A stretch of 64,000 bases of DNA from Holtermannia corniformis (lineage: Eukaryota > Basidiomycota > Tremellomycetes > Holtermanniales). The translations under genes and the position numbers were made by a program. The DNA lies in contig BCIJ01000001.1 of the NCBI GenBank assembly GCA_001599935.1, positions 1,212,766-1,276,765 on the forward strand, read 5' to 3'. This document shows positions 21,837 to 32,709 of the stretch, in pieces (position 1 is the stretch's first letter; each line of letters starts with the position of its first letter). The notes under the pieces were generated by a model. The model was not told the origin of the DNA. It did no database searches and saw only the letters and a list, made by a program, of their open reading frames with translations.

Positions 21837-23499
21837 CTAAACATACAGAAGCGGCTCAGAGAAAGCTAAGCCGGCTAGCCAGTCATCGCGGGCTTGCCAG
21901 AATTGCGCTACTTCGATCTCATCGAGATCGAAGCGGATTTGGCACGCTGTCTTTGAGACAAACCGCAGGAAACGCGTGTCGCACATCCCCTTGGCCTGAA
22001 GCTTCTGCTGGAGGGTGGATGGTATCATATAGCGACTGCAGAAGGCTCCAAGGGACATCTGGCGGACTTCCGGCACACCAGATGTAGAGGAGTCGACCGA
22101 CGGGTTTGACGCGGTGCGCGCGAACCACCGGTGCTCAGGGAGCGTGATGGTCGTCGTGGGATACCCTGGAAGCGGAGAGAGCGGCTGCGGGATGGAATTG
22201 ACCGAAAAGTTGGTCGTCGAAGGTTCGACATCAGGAAAAACCTCGACAGTCTCAACATGCACCGTCTTGACCGGCATGGTGAACGTAGACGTGGCTGGTG
22301 GGTTGTCCATGGTTGCCGTGGGCTCCGGCAGTGTCTTTGACTTGATCTAGCAAGCGTCAGTGGGCTACACTGCAAGGAAATCAGAGTACAGACCAGCGCC
22401 TCAACCCAATCGGTGAAGTGGTCAGGCCACAGCTGCAGATGTGACCCGTTCGGCCGCGGCAGGCAATACTGATGACCTTTGGTCGCACAGGCATGCCGTT
22501 TCTGCAAGGCAATGGTGTAGTCCCGCTCCTCGGTGGTCTATACAAGATATGGATCAGATGACGTAATCAGATCCAACGGAAAGTTCATCTCGCTCACTTA
22601 CCTTTGGCTTGCGGCGCTTGGGCGCCGAGCTGTCGTCATCACCACTCTCTGGGTCATCAAGCGTCAATTCGCCCGAGGTCTGGAGTAAGCTCAGCATAAG
22701 GCAAGGCAAATTGATGATTTTTAGCGTAAGTGGACGTACCGGGTCAAGTTCTTGGAATGAGAGAGCGACCTCTGGTTTCTTGCGAGCCTGAAGCTTTTCC
22801 AACAAGGCATCGTAGACGTCGGACGTGTCCAGAGTGAACAGCTTCTGTCCGGCCTTGCCCAAGATCTAGATTGCGCCACATTAGTCTTTACGGACGGATT
22901 TGACTAGCTACTCGCCTTGTACGTTGCCGAGTAGGCTTTCAGACCATTACTCGTATCCTTGCGCGTTGATTTGGGCGTGAGCACGTCCAGCAGGAACTGC
23001 TTGAACTCGTCGAAAGGCTCGAACGGGCGATAGTAGTCGGCGCCGGCTTCTTTCGACTTTGGCAGCTTCGTGTACTTTTTTGAGGGCTTCGCGCGAGGTG
23101 GCAGAGGAGTCAAGTAAATGACCCAGTTGACTGTGGAGTTTGAGGTCAGCTCGATGAGCGGTTGTTCCGTAAAGTTGATGGCTAGAACAGTGTACGACGT
23201 CGGCACGTGTCAGGACCTGAAACCTACTCTTTTTCGATTCCAGTGGCGTCTCGGCCTGGACCAGGACTGGAGGGACAGCTTCAGGGGTAGCTGAGACCTC
23301 GCGCAAGGGCTTGGCGCAATCAGCCCTTCTGCAAACGTGAAATCGGTGGAAAACCACGGCATACCGTCAGCTCGATTGCCTGATCACGGCTCCTTGTATT
23401 CTTGGACGGTGAATCAGGCGGGACAAAGTTTCCCACCCGCTGACTACCACGAGTTGGTTGCTGAGACGCACGCTGAGCTTTGTACGGCTGTGCAGGCAT
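21837..23499 (-). CDS. Transposon accessory protein with Cys-His motif, function unknown
   Basis: Start MPAQPYKAQRASQQPTRG; six introns give one continuous frame. The order is: a Pro/Ser-rich basic start; YYRPFEPFDEFKQFLLDVL; LFTLDTSDVYDALLEKLQA; an acidic stretch followed by a nuclear-type signal (SAPKRRKPK). A compact motif RHACATKGHQYCLPRPNGSH follows, with HLQLWPDHFTDWVEAL after it. The C-terminal helical domain contains FCSRYMIPSTLQQKL and FDLDEIEVAQFW. I recall this layout (C-x-x-x-x-H-x-x-x-C, then G-x-H and L..W, plus a helical end) from many unnamed basidiomycete proteins. One intron uses a GC donor (AAG/GCGAGT). Being inside the inverted repeats it travels with the transposase and may bind DNA or regulate transposition; that is inference. 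Confidence 0.75.
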
Positions 23500-23563
23500 G
23501 TTTGCCTAGGGGACGGTGGTGTACGAAGCTCTCGAAGTTGGCTCTCGAGAAGCAAGTTGCGAG

Positions 23564-23643
23564 CTGCGGAAATTATGACATCCCCTCACTTTGAGAAAAA
23601 CAAGTCGAATTACGAAAGTGGCCATAGTCCATGCAAATAGCTG
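23564..23643 (-). repeat. Right terminal inverted repeat, 80 bp
   Basis: Exact reverse complement of 20296-20375, followed by TA. It ends 58 bp from the stop codon of the SNARE gene. Confidence 0.97.
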
Positions 23644-23701
23644 TAAGCAAGAGCCTCAGAATAGACAGTCCATACATGTATTACTCAAACACAACATCCC
23701 A

Positions 23702-25142
23702 TTACACCCACAGCTCACGACAGTATCTACCCACCATCAGCGGTCCAGTCCATTGCTCAGCCACAGCCACACTCACAGCCAACAGCACGACGCAGACAAC
23801 AATGATCAGGATCAACAGCAGGCACGCAAGCCTCCGCCCCGCTTTCCGCTGGTACTCGTGCGCGGTCGTCAGCTCTTCGGCGGCTGACGACGTGTTTTGC
23901 GCGACCGAGGTGATGTTGGATTCGATGTTGTCTGCGTCGTGTTAGCCTTGACGACCTTGCATATCGGCGGCATCTTGCGATCACGGGATGATGGGGGAGG
24001 GTCAGAGGGTAACCGTTGGTCCCTAAAGCGCGACTGAAAGGCCGCAGCTCTGACGGCTGGTCGTGCGTCGGTCTGCGTACTGCACGACGAGTCGTCAGAT
24101 CCAAGTCCAAGAACATCGATCTAAAGACTCGCCCAGTCTAAGCATAGTCGTGGCCTTGATCAACCCAACAAGCAAAGACCCTCGCACCCACGATCAGGAC
24201 CCCAGTACGCTCAACCCCAAGCCCGACAAGAACGACACGAAACACTGACCGATCATGCCACCCTGCTCGACGATGATCGTCCCGAGTTCGCGAAAGATGC
24301 CGTTCAGTTCGTGGATACCCGATTCGATCTCTCGGATCTCAGTCTCGCGCTCGGCAATCAGGCTCTCCTGAAACTCTAGTTCCTGCGGCGCGATCCTGTC
24401 CACGTCAGCTGTGTTTGGAGCGAGCGAGATAGGCGACATACTGCGGAACCTGTTGTTGCGCCTGGACCTGTTCGAGCTCCATTGAACCACGAGCACCTTC
24501 CGAGCTGTGATACAGTCAGTGTTTAGCCAACTAGTCAGACAAGGCACTAACCTGACTTCGGCAGCGTCCACCAGCCGTTTCTGCGTCTCAACATAGCTCC
24601 GCTGCTTCTCCGCCGAGAGCCTCGAGACGCGCTGGAACGACTGGATGGCCGATGAGAAATCGCGAGAGAGCTTTGCCTGAACAGGTTTCCGTGCGGCCTG
24701 GCGTACGATCCATTAGCACGGCACAACGTGGCCAGCAGTGACATACCCCGCCTTCACCGCCTGTAGGGTACGCCGCGAGTTTCTTGACGTCCTCAGTCGA
24801 CCGCTTGACCATTTCTCGGGTCGCATCAGTCAGATTATGCCTGCTCTAGCTCAGCACCATCGCCATCACCGCGCACCACCCCACGCACAGACTGGTCCTC
24901 AGCGTCGGTCCATCGTTGCCGCCTCCCAGCTTGTCGACGAGACGCTGGATGCCCGTGACATTACTTTGGATCTTGAAGATCTGGATCGAGACGCCATCTT
25001 TGAGTTCTGTGAATGCCCGGTCTTGCTCTGGGATGGGTGCCGTCAGCGAGATGAAGGGCGGTGGAGAGCACAGACCGGTCGGTTGGCCACTTGGTAACAA
25101 CGGCGTCGAGGCCTGACCTCGTTCCAGGTCGTTGAAGCTCAT
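23702..25142 (-). CDS. Qa-SNARE, Pep12/syntaxin-7-like
   Basis: Qa-SNAREs drive fusion at endosomes and the vacuole. The protein starts MSFNDLERGQASTPLLPSG. An N-terminal helical region follows (FTELKDGVSIQIFKIQSNVTGIQRL, shown here by position only as the first exon, 25142 to about 24880, with key heptad Leu/Ile). The SNARE helix spans an intron: ESLIAERETEIREIESGIHEL, then ELGTIIVEQGGMIG, then NIES with SVAQNTSSAAEEL. The central Gln expected at layer zero is in VEQGGM. A single C-terminal membrane anchor follows (RACLLLILIIVVCVVLLA), then a short luminal tail. Six or so introns are needed. Pep12 is favoured over plasma-membrane syntaxins by its short N-terminus and anchor; assignment is by general resemblance. 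Confidence 0.82.
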
Positions 25143-25266
25143 GATGGATCTGCCTGTCTATGCTCTGCACTCGTAGCGTTCAATCCAAGCAGGCGGTGTC
25201 GTCGTCGTCGTTGTCGACGTGAAACACTCGCTGTATTTGGTCCCTTTCCCTTTGATCTTGCCGACC

Positions 25267-26009
25267 ATGGCTCGACCAATGTATGTTTTACTCGCCCCAA
25301 CGCATCCACTAACGCATCCACAGCACCGGTAAAGTGACAGCGCACACGACCGCCGTCATCTGCCAAGACGTCGAGCTCAAAGGCGAGATCACGATCGGTG
25401 CCGGGACCGTGATCCACCCGAAAGCGACCATCTTTGCCGTCGCTGGCCCGATCGTGATCGGTCAAGACTGTATCGTCGAAGAGAATGTGATCATTGTGAA
25501 CCGGTGCGTCGTACGTGGATCAACGGCCGGGACTGAAAGAGGTAGGAGGAAAGAGACGATGCGGATTGGGGATGAGAACCATTTCATGGTGGGCTGCCGT
25601 GCGTGCTGTCGCTCAGAGGCTAAGAGATGCTGATGGGATGGATCAGGCGTCGAATCACCGTCGATAGGGGATTGCAATACTTTCAATCCAAGGTGTCAAG
25701 CGGCGTCAACCGTCCATATCTCGGACTGGTGCACACTGGGCACGTCTCCAGCCTCGCTCTGCTCATCACACTGATCGTCAACCAGGCGCCGCTACGTTTC
25801 TCACAAACCAAGTCGGCGCCGCGGACCCGGTCGAGACGCTGCCGCCATACACGGTCATCTACGGCGAAGCCTCGTCTCGTCGGATCTGGGATGGGACGGG
25901 TCAAGTGCAGGAACGCGCACTGCGAGCAAAACAGCTCGAGTACCTCAGAGACGTCTTGCCAAAGTCGGTGTCAGGCGTGCAGCTCGAAGCCGAGGCTGAT
26001 GATCCGTGA
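25267..26009 (+). CDS. Dynactin subunit 6 (p27), left-handed beta-helix
   Basis: p27 belongs to the pointed-end complex of dynactin, the dynein activator. A 14-nt first exon (MARP and part of Ile) is spliced at a GTATGT donor to TGKVTAHTTAVICQDVEL. Hexapeptide-repeat coils follow: GEITIGAGTVIHPKAT, GPIVIGQDCIVEENVII, MRIGDENHFMVGCR, VESPSIGDCN, VHISDWCTLG. The capping part has LPPYTVIYGEASSRRIWDG and a C-terminal helix (ALRAKQLEYLRDVLPK). Frame continuity at SDWCTLG to AATFLTNQVG requires an intron beginning GC rather than GT (G/GCACGT..CAG). ATG at 25267 is the only start that reads into the first coil. Confidence 0.88.
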
Positions 26010-26175
26010 ACAGATTCAATCGAACGAGGATGGTATAGTGCTCGATGTCAGAGGGAGAGCAGAGAGGCGCACACGCATGTATGACGACCCATGATGAACG
26101 CAATGCCTACCTCGGAATACTGTTTCCTGCCCTGTAGTGAGATGATATAAATACATTCGATGCGCGTAACAATCA

Positions 26176-26824
26176 CTACACTCGCGCCTCGACCTCTGCC
26201 GCCGCTTGAAACGCCCCACCGCCCGTCTGATCCCGCCATGTCTTGAGCACATTGCCCGTCGCCTGCACCGGAGCCTCGCCAGGGTAAATCTTGAGTCGAT
26301 CCAGTCGCCGTTGTCTGAACTTGTTCTTGGGCAGCATGCCCGACACGGCTTTCCGAATAATCTGTGACCCAACGCTATCAACCGTCTGTGCTAACCCGTG
26401 GTCGAGCCGCGACGCACCTCTTCTGGTCTCCGTTCCCGCATCCGACCGATCGGAACCTCTTTCAACCCGCCCATGAAGCCGGAATAATGGCGGTAGATCT
26501 TGTCCTGTGATTTCTTGCCTGTGAGGCGGACGCTGAGGGCGTCTGAGACGACGACATAGTCTCCTGCGTCGACTGCGAGGGGTGGTCAGCTCGCGCTTGC
26601 GCTGATGCAAGCAATGTAGCTCACCTGCTGGATCATATGTCGGCTTGTGCTTGCCCATGAGCGCCCAAGCGATCCGTGAAGCCAAGTTGCCGAGTACTCG
26701 GTCTTGAGCGGAAGTGTGGTGCCATACGCGCGAGAGGGCCAGAGCGGTCTGAGAGATATCATCAGCACTGTCTTGCTTGCCATGGGATCGCTGCCTGTCT
26801 CACGTTTCCTCTTGACGCTGACAT
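26176..26824 (-). CDS. MRPL23: Mitochondrial large-subunit ribosomal protein uL13
   Basis: uL13m is a core protein of the mitochondrial large subunit. The first exon MSASRGN is joined by a 56-nt intron (GTGAGA..CTGAT..CAG) to TALALSRVWHHTSAQDRVLG. The protein continues NLASRIAWALMGKHKPTYDP, then GDYVVVSDALSVRLTGKK, KIYRHYSGFMGGLKEVP, and the signature IIRKAVSGMLPKNKFRQRR with RLDRLKIYPGEA. A different ATG at 26783 lies within the inferred intron and would leave a 20-nt intron, so 26824 is preferred. The gene symbol is that of the yeast orthologue family. Confidence 0.9.
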
Positions 26825-27028
26825 TGTGAGTTGATCAAGTTGTCGATCAGGATAGCTATAGCACTGAGGGGTGAGAAGGGGTTAAAGTCGTGAAACGCCG
26901 AAACGCCGAGAGTGGGGGTTAGCCACCGCTCACCGTTCAACCTGGCCATCCTCGACTCTCTATACTCTGATTCACCACCACCACCGACTTTCAGCACGGC
27001 ATCAGCACTCACACCAATACAGGCAGCA

Positions 27029-27678
27029 TGAGGTACGTTCCACCACCCTACTCGTATTCCACCCGAGTCGACACCCCGTGCAAGCACCCGATCCCGCCCT
27101 AACACACTCTAGCAAATACATGCAGACGCCCAAGTCGGAGCTCGACGAGGCCCAGATCCGCGAGCTCGAAGAGTATGAAATCTCGACGGGTCCGCTCTCG
27201 GTCCTGCAGCAGTCTGTCCGCAACTCGAGCCAGGTCCTGATCAGTCTGCGCAACGACAAGAAGCTGTTGGGCCGCGTCAAGGCGTTTGATCGGCATGCCA
27301 ACATGGTGTTGGAGAACGTCAAGGAGGTTAGTGGCGTGACGCGGGATAGCGCGGTGCGAGGGAGAGGCTGATGAGATGACTGGATAGATGTGGACCGAGA
27401 CGCCAAAGGGGAAAAACAAGAAGCCCGTCCACAAGGATCGGTTCATCTCGTGAGTACTCTGATAGGAGAGCGGGATGCCTGTTGCGACCGTAGAGTCGGC
27501 CTCTAGCTAGCGGTATAGCGGGAGCTCGGAGCGACTAGCAGCAGTGACCACCCTCACAGAGCTGACATCCCGCAGTAAAATGTTCTTGCGAGGAGACTCG
27601 GTCATCCTTGGTCAGTCGCTCTTCCCATCACCCACCGTCCACTACTGACCCGATTCCGCAGTGCTGCGAAACGTATAG
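27029..27678 (+). CDS. SMD2: Small nuclear ribonucleoprotein SmD2
   Basis: SmD2 is one of seven Sm proteins encircling spliceosomal snRNAs. A 5-nt coding first exon (ATGAG) is spliced over about 80 nt to [20 protein letters not shown]. Sm1 motif: [20 protein letters not shown] and NMVLENVKE; the loop insert [18 protein letters not shown] is typical of SmD2. Sm2 motif: [16 protein letters not shown], then TAG. At least four introns split this ~110-residue protein. Confidence 0.95.
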
Positions 27679-27939
27679 AGGTCGGCCACACGCTGCGTTG
27701 GGTTCGAGGGGTTGTGCCATGGCTCTGCATGTATGACATACTGTCCGCTCGTGCGCGTTTCTACAACTCGCGACTGCTGGTTGTAGCTACTGCACTCCAT
27801 CTTGGTGCTGCTTGCAGTAGTGCCCGTAGCTAGGACGGCTGACTGTCCATTTCCATCCTATTCGCTAATTCATCGCGGAGTAGATTGCACAAACCGTCGC
27901 TGCTTGAACCATGCCGATCCTCACGATATCAACACCGCA

Positions 27940-29139
27940 ATGTTCAAGAAACGAACCCGGCCTCAATCAGTCCGCGAAAAGGCTCCAGAACTCGATGTAC
28001 CGACGTCTGAACCCGGTCCATCCGGGACGCAAGCCGACGGCGAGTCGGGAGACGACAGTGACAGGTTCGTTTGTCTGCACCGCTCGCCGGGTTGTGGACT
28101 GATAGAATTCTACACACAGTCGAACCGTCCAAGACCTGATTGCTCTCCGGCGATATCGCAAGATCCAACAGGGGATTGATCTGCAGCGATTGAACCAAGG
28201 CGAGGAGAAGAGGGCCAAGAAGAAGGCCAAGGAACCGGAACAGGCCTATGGCTTGCAGCAGGGCAAGAAGCCTGCTGCAGACGACGACGAGTGCATAGAC
28301 TCTTGTGCTGGCTGGTGGGAACACGCTGACGCGGGAAACGATAGGGACGATGAGGATCCGCTCGCAATGGCGAAACGGCTGGTACGCACAGATAACTTTA
28401 CGCAGCAGACCAACGCGCTCGATACGGACAAACATATGTGAGTCTAGCGCTGCTAGCACGCTCTGACACCAACGCCCACAGGGTCAAATACATCGAGCAA
28501 GAACTCGCGAAACGCCGAGGCGGCGCAGCGACCGACGACGAATCGAGACCAGGTAGCGGAGAATACGATCCGCAAGCCGAACTGTACAAGATTGAAGAAC
28601 GCTACCGGCTCGACAAGTATCGCAAGAGTAAAGACGACGACGAGGGCGACGTGACGACGAGTATGGGCATGTTGACGAGTATCCCCGAGATTGACCTCGG
28701 TATGGAGTGCGTCTCAAACTGGACGAGGGAACCCAAGATGCTGAGTGACCTAGTAATCGATTGAAGAATATCGAAGAGACGGAAAAGGCTAAACGGGCCA
28801 TGCTCGAGCAGCGGAAACAGGGCACGGCCGTCAAGGCGCCCGAGGCCTCGGATTTTGCCTCTGCGAGATGTCGGTCGTTTACTGTTTGAGACCACGGGTG
28901 CTGACGTGTCACGATACAGTCTACCAGCCGAAACAGGTCGCCCAGCTCGATCGCGACGCGATCGAAGACGCTCGCAGAGTGTCAATGGGCTTACCGCCGA
29001 TTGTACGCCATGTGCGGGAAAAGCCAGAGGTTGCGACGGATGAAGCAGTCTACGAGCGCTTCAAGAAGCGGTATGTGGCTGGCTCATGCACCGACTTGCC
29101 GTGTAAAAGCTGACATTGACTAGGTTGAGGAAAAAGTAG
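27940..29139 (+). CDS. TLS1/C9orf78 (HCA59) family splicing-associated protein
   Basis: Members of this family (C9orf78 in humans, Tls1 in fission yeast) associate with the spliceosome, and Tls1 affects telomere and heterochromatin genes through splicing. The protein begins MFKKRTRPQSVREKAPEL. It has DLIALRRYRKIQQGIDL, GLQQGKKPA, then NFTQQTNALDTDKHMVKYIE, the most conserved stretch of the family. Next are KIEERYRLDKYRK, the C-terminal ARFYQPKQVAQLDRDAIEDA and YERFKKRLRKK. The rest is highly charged and probably disordered. Exons are joined across short introns; the last one splits the KKRLRKK end. ATG at 27940 is the first that reads into the conserved start. Confidence 0.88.
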
Positions 29140-29190
29140 CGCAACCGATGCATAGCGTCATCATGTACAAGTCTGGCGGATCGTGTACGT

Positions 29191-31241
29191 TTACAAAGGT
29201 CCAGGTGGGAATCTACCCCGACCGGCAAACCCGATGCGAAAGTAGGGTGCGTTGAGGCCACCGCCGGCCGAGCCGGGAATGTGCAGAGGGTGATTGGGAA
29301 AGCTTCCGGGCATGGGGGACTCTGCTTGACCAGGCTCTGCGTCATCTTGCTCGTGTTCGGGCTGGTTGCTCGCGTTCGTCGGTGACGGAGGGCCATCAAG
29401 TACCAGTGCGCCAGTATGCCATCCGCCGGCCGTGATCCCAAACACGAACGGTTCCTTGGTCGCGCTACTCCCCACCTCGTCACCACGACCGAACGTGACC
29501 TGTTGCGGAGTCGACACCGACTCGTCGCGGCCAAGACCGAGCGCGCCCTGACTACTGCCGCCCCAAGTGAACACCTCGCCCGAGCTGTTGAGCGCCGCAT
29601 TGTGGTAATCGCCGCACGAGACGCGGATGATCGAAGCGTTCTGCAGCTCTGGGATGAGTTGCGGCGTCAGCGTCTGTGCGAACCCGCGCTGCGGCGAGTC
29701 GGGGATATGGCCCATCAGGACCGAGGTTGACGAGTACACTGTAAACGTGTGGAATTGGGCCGTGATGTGGGACATGCCGGGACGGGAGAACAGCGGTAGC
29801 TGGGTCAAGTCAGCATCGTGTGGTTGTACTAGAGCAAACGTACGTATTCCCACTCGGTCGGCGCTTCGCCTTCTCTCAACGGCGCGAGCCAGACTTCGCC
29901 ACTGGCGCGCAGCGCGAGCACAAACGAGTCCCCACTGGCAATCTTGATGACCTTGGCTGCACTTTCGAGATCCCGTTCGGTGCGCGACGACTCCCAATCG
30001 GCCCATTGAATAGTGTTTGCGTCAGCCGGCCGCAGTGGGATCGAGCGCGCATCAAAGACCACGTCTGGGCCAACTTTGCCGTGTTTGAGCTGGATGTGAC
30101 CCTCTGTCGGCTCGAGTTCATCCTCGCCTTGGATCAATGGACCTGACAGCTCGTCGTCGGGTGTGAGTGCAGCCTCGTATGCTTGCGTCAGAGGGAACCA
30201 AACGCGGACCGCCCCGTCGGCTGTCAAGCAGGCCGAGTGAGACCAGCCGCTGGATACTTGGACGACGTGCGGCGGATGGGAAGCTGCGCCAGGATAGGAT
30301 GGCGACGTGAGGCCTTCGGCTGTGTGGTAGTAGGCCTATCCGACGTCAAGCTCGATCTCATCTACAGTAGCCTACTCACCCGGCCCCAAGACCGCAGCTC
30401 CCAGATGAGATTGTCCGAATCGAGTACTAGCAAGTGGCGGCGACCGGCGCTGAGCACGTCAGGTCCGGCCATACATTGGTGCCAACACACCTCATAGTGA
30501 CCGCACGACAAGGCAGCGGTAGACGAGCCGGACGAGAGCACATGGTATACTTGTCTCGCCAGTTCGGGTCTCGAAAGTTCATGCCGAGTCCATCGAGTTG
30601 GCCTGCTTGATCAGTCCTGACTTTTGTGAACCGATCAACGCACCCCAGATCCAGATCCCACCCTCAAAGTCCCGCGCGGTAAAGCTCCATCCTCCCGCTT
30701 GCAGGTCCACAACGCCGACCCGGACAAGCTCACTGCCTGCACCGTCTGCAACTCGCTGTGGCACTTTGAAAGCCGAGGTGATCTCTGCTGGAAAGGGGAC
30801 ACCACGCATCGAGCTCTGATGAAGCCGAGCATCGCCTCTTGGGATCCCGAGTCGGTTGTTGCCCGACGCTCCCCAAACGTAGACCCGGGGTTTGCGCAGA
30901 CCATGCCAGAGCCGCTTGCTCCATCCGCCCTGCACCCTGCTCAGATCCAAGTCCTCGCCCGAGAAGCCAAAGTCATCCTTTATCTTTTGCCTCCAAAACG
31001 TCTCGGCGGTGGCGACAGCTCGCAGGTGATGGTTGGTCTGCGAGAGCTGCTCCAAACTGTCGACCGACAGATGCTGCAGTAGAGAGTCTACGAGGACATC
31101 GTCTGGGACATCCTCGAGCGAGTTCTGGCGCTCTCTGGGCGGATCGCTCATGGTTGTGGGTTGCTGCGTCCGTTCATCCACGTTTGCGTCGGTGGCGGCC
31201 ACAAGCTCGGTGGCAGCAGCGAGGCTCATACAGTTCATCAT
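29191..31241 (-). CDS. F-box protein with RCC1-like repeats
   Basis: An F-box lies near residues 40-90 (LEDVPDDVLVDSLLQHLSVD, then FWRQKIKDDF). Blades of a beta-propeller follow: RVYVWGASGNNRLGIP, GGIWIWGALIGS, GEVFTWGGSSQGALGLGRD, with ISCGDYHNAA-like and AGGWHTGALV edges (here VSCGDYHNAA). F-box proteins recruit substrates to SCF ubiquitin ligases. The F-box plus RCC1 layout matches the yeast Saf1 family; the target is unknown. The C-terminus (HIPGSAGGGLNAPYFRIGFAG) reads to TGA at 29191-29193 or an equivalent stop. A downstream Met (MSDPPRE) could be the true start. Confidence 0.82.
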
Positions 31242-31288
31242 ATGCTTGTATCCTCACAGACTCGGCTCGTGAAACGTCATCGACCAGC

Positions 31289-32709
31289 TCAGCTCGGCTC
31301 TACTTCGTCGTCGTGGTCCTTGGGCGATCCATGCTCCGCTGTCGCCTCCGCCGCTGCCGCCTCCTCTGCAAGCCCCTTGCGCCCTTTGCCCCGCCGCTTG
31401 ACCTCCAACTCGAAAACGCAACCTTCACCCATCGGTCGTCTGACGCAGGTTCCGCATGGCCGATTCCCATCGCATCTGACAAGTCAGCAACGTCCGGCAA
31501 CGGCGGAAAACACACTTGAGCTTGCGTTTTCGACATGGCCAGCAAGAGATTGCTTGACGCCGGGTTGATCCTGCCTCTTGTGAAGGCCCCGGACGTGGCC
31601 GCGAGGGGCCCGACTCGGACCGTCGAAGAGTCGTCTCCATGGCTGACATTTGCGACGAGGGTGACCACTTGCCGCTCGATGGTGATTGCCCGCTCTGTTC
31701 GGGCTCGACCGAGTGTCGCTCGGCTAGGTAGGGTCAGGCCCACCCCGGCAACATTAGATTACTCACTGTGGCTTTCCGCCTTGACGAGAGCGGGCGAGTG
31801 CCGCCAAAACACAAAGTTGCTGTCTTGAAAGGCGTCAGCCGACACTCGGGTTGTTGCATCGGGCATACACTCGTTACCGTCCCAACCCATCTGACCACGC
31901 TTGACGGCGTCCATCGCGTCGGCGTAGCCTTCGCTGTAGCCATGCATGCGGTCGATAGACCACGCCGTCGCGTTGCGAATCCTGGGCGGTGCAGGTCGTA
32001 CCCAAGCATCGTACGGCGCATGACGTTCCGGTCGATGAAGGGGACTGACGCGCCGGTGCTTGCGCAACGGCGGCGTTGTGGTCTCCGACGAAGCCGAATG
32101 TCGTACTTGACTGGGTGATAGATCACGCGGTGCCGTCTCTGGCGAAGACATTGAATGACTTGTAGACTGTGCCAGTCCTACCGCGTGGACAGGCAGGTCA
32201 AGGCCCAAGCCTTCACTGGCGCTCGTGGCCGGCATCCATGGCGGTGGGACGGTTGGCAAACCATCGTCTGTATGGGGTGGCCGCCGGTACGCAAGCCGTG
32301 ACGATGGCTCGCCGTGACCAGCGTGGGGCAAGTGCGACGGGTACGGCAGGTAGTCGCGGGAGGTAACCGGTGAGAGCTCGGGGGCGTGCACGTCTGGCCT
32401 TCGTTGTTGCTGCTCGGCTGCGGCGGCACTGTGGAGATGATACGGCGAGACCAAGGAGGGAGGAAGCGAGCTGCCGGGGAAGCCGTATGGTGACCGACCG
32501 GGCGAGAGGTGGGCCGGTTCGCCACTAAGACCAGCTTCTGGAATGAGGCTCGCCAACGGCGGCAGCGAAGCCGAGTGGGACATGCGCGAGTAGGACGACG
32601 AAGCCTGAGAGCCGCTCTGAGATGAAGAGGGACGAGCCGAGCGCCAGCCGCCAGACTCGCTGGTGCGGGCCGGAGGCGAGAGACCAGGCCGGTGTGACGG
32701 CGGACCCAT
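31289..32709 (-). CDS. Zn2Cys6 protein with the zinc cluster at its C-terminus
   Basis: The protein starts MGPPSHRPGLSPPARTSES and is Ser/Pro/His-rich for about 200 residues. A conserved-looking patch follows (PYDAWVRPAPPRIRNATAW, YSEGYADAMDAVKRGQMG). An intron (GTGAGT..CTGAC..CTAG, about 31771-31727) joins KAESHT to ERHSVEPEQSG. After this, CWPCRKRKLKC ends at a GTGTTT donor and resumes after about 38 nt as DGNRPCGTCVRRRMGEGC. The six cysteines (C-x2-C-x6-C-x5-C-x2-C-x8-C) form the fungal Zn2Cys6 binuclear cluster, a DNA-binding module. It lies near the C-terminus, as in yeast Ume6, not at the usual N-terminus. Targets unknown. An upstream first exon is possible. Confidence 0.8.

Larger units (their letters stand above)
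20296..23643. mobile_element. Complete two-gene Tc1/mariner-type transposon, copy 2
   Basis: The element is 3348 bp, bounded by identical 80-bp inverted repeats and by TA on both sides (20294-20295 and 23644-23645), the target duplication of Tc1/mariner elements. It carries two convergent genes: a transposase (20485-21703, plus strand) and an accessory gene (21837-23499, minus strand), with only 133 bp between their stops. Both look intact and no ambiguous bases are present. It is inserted between the 5' end of an alpha/beta hydrolase and the 3' end of a Pep12-like SNARE gene. Perfect repeat identity suggests a recent insertion, or gene conversion between the ends. Confidence 0.93.

Noticed and set aside
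26586..26783. ATG at 26783 as the start of mitochondrial uL13
   Set aside because: It would need a 20-nt intron; the upstream ATG at 26824 gives a normal 56-nt intron and the same downstream protein.
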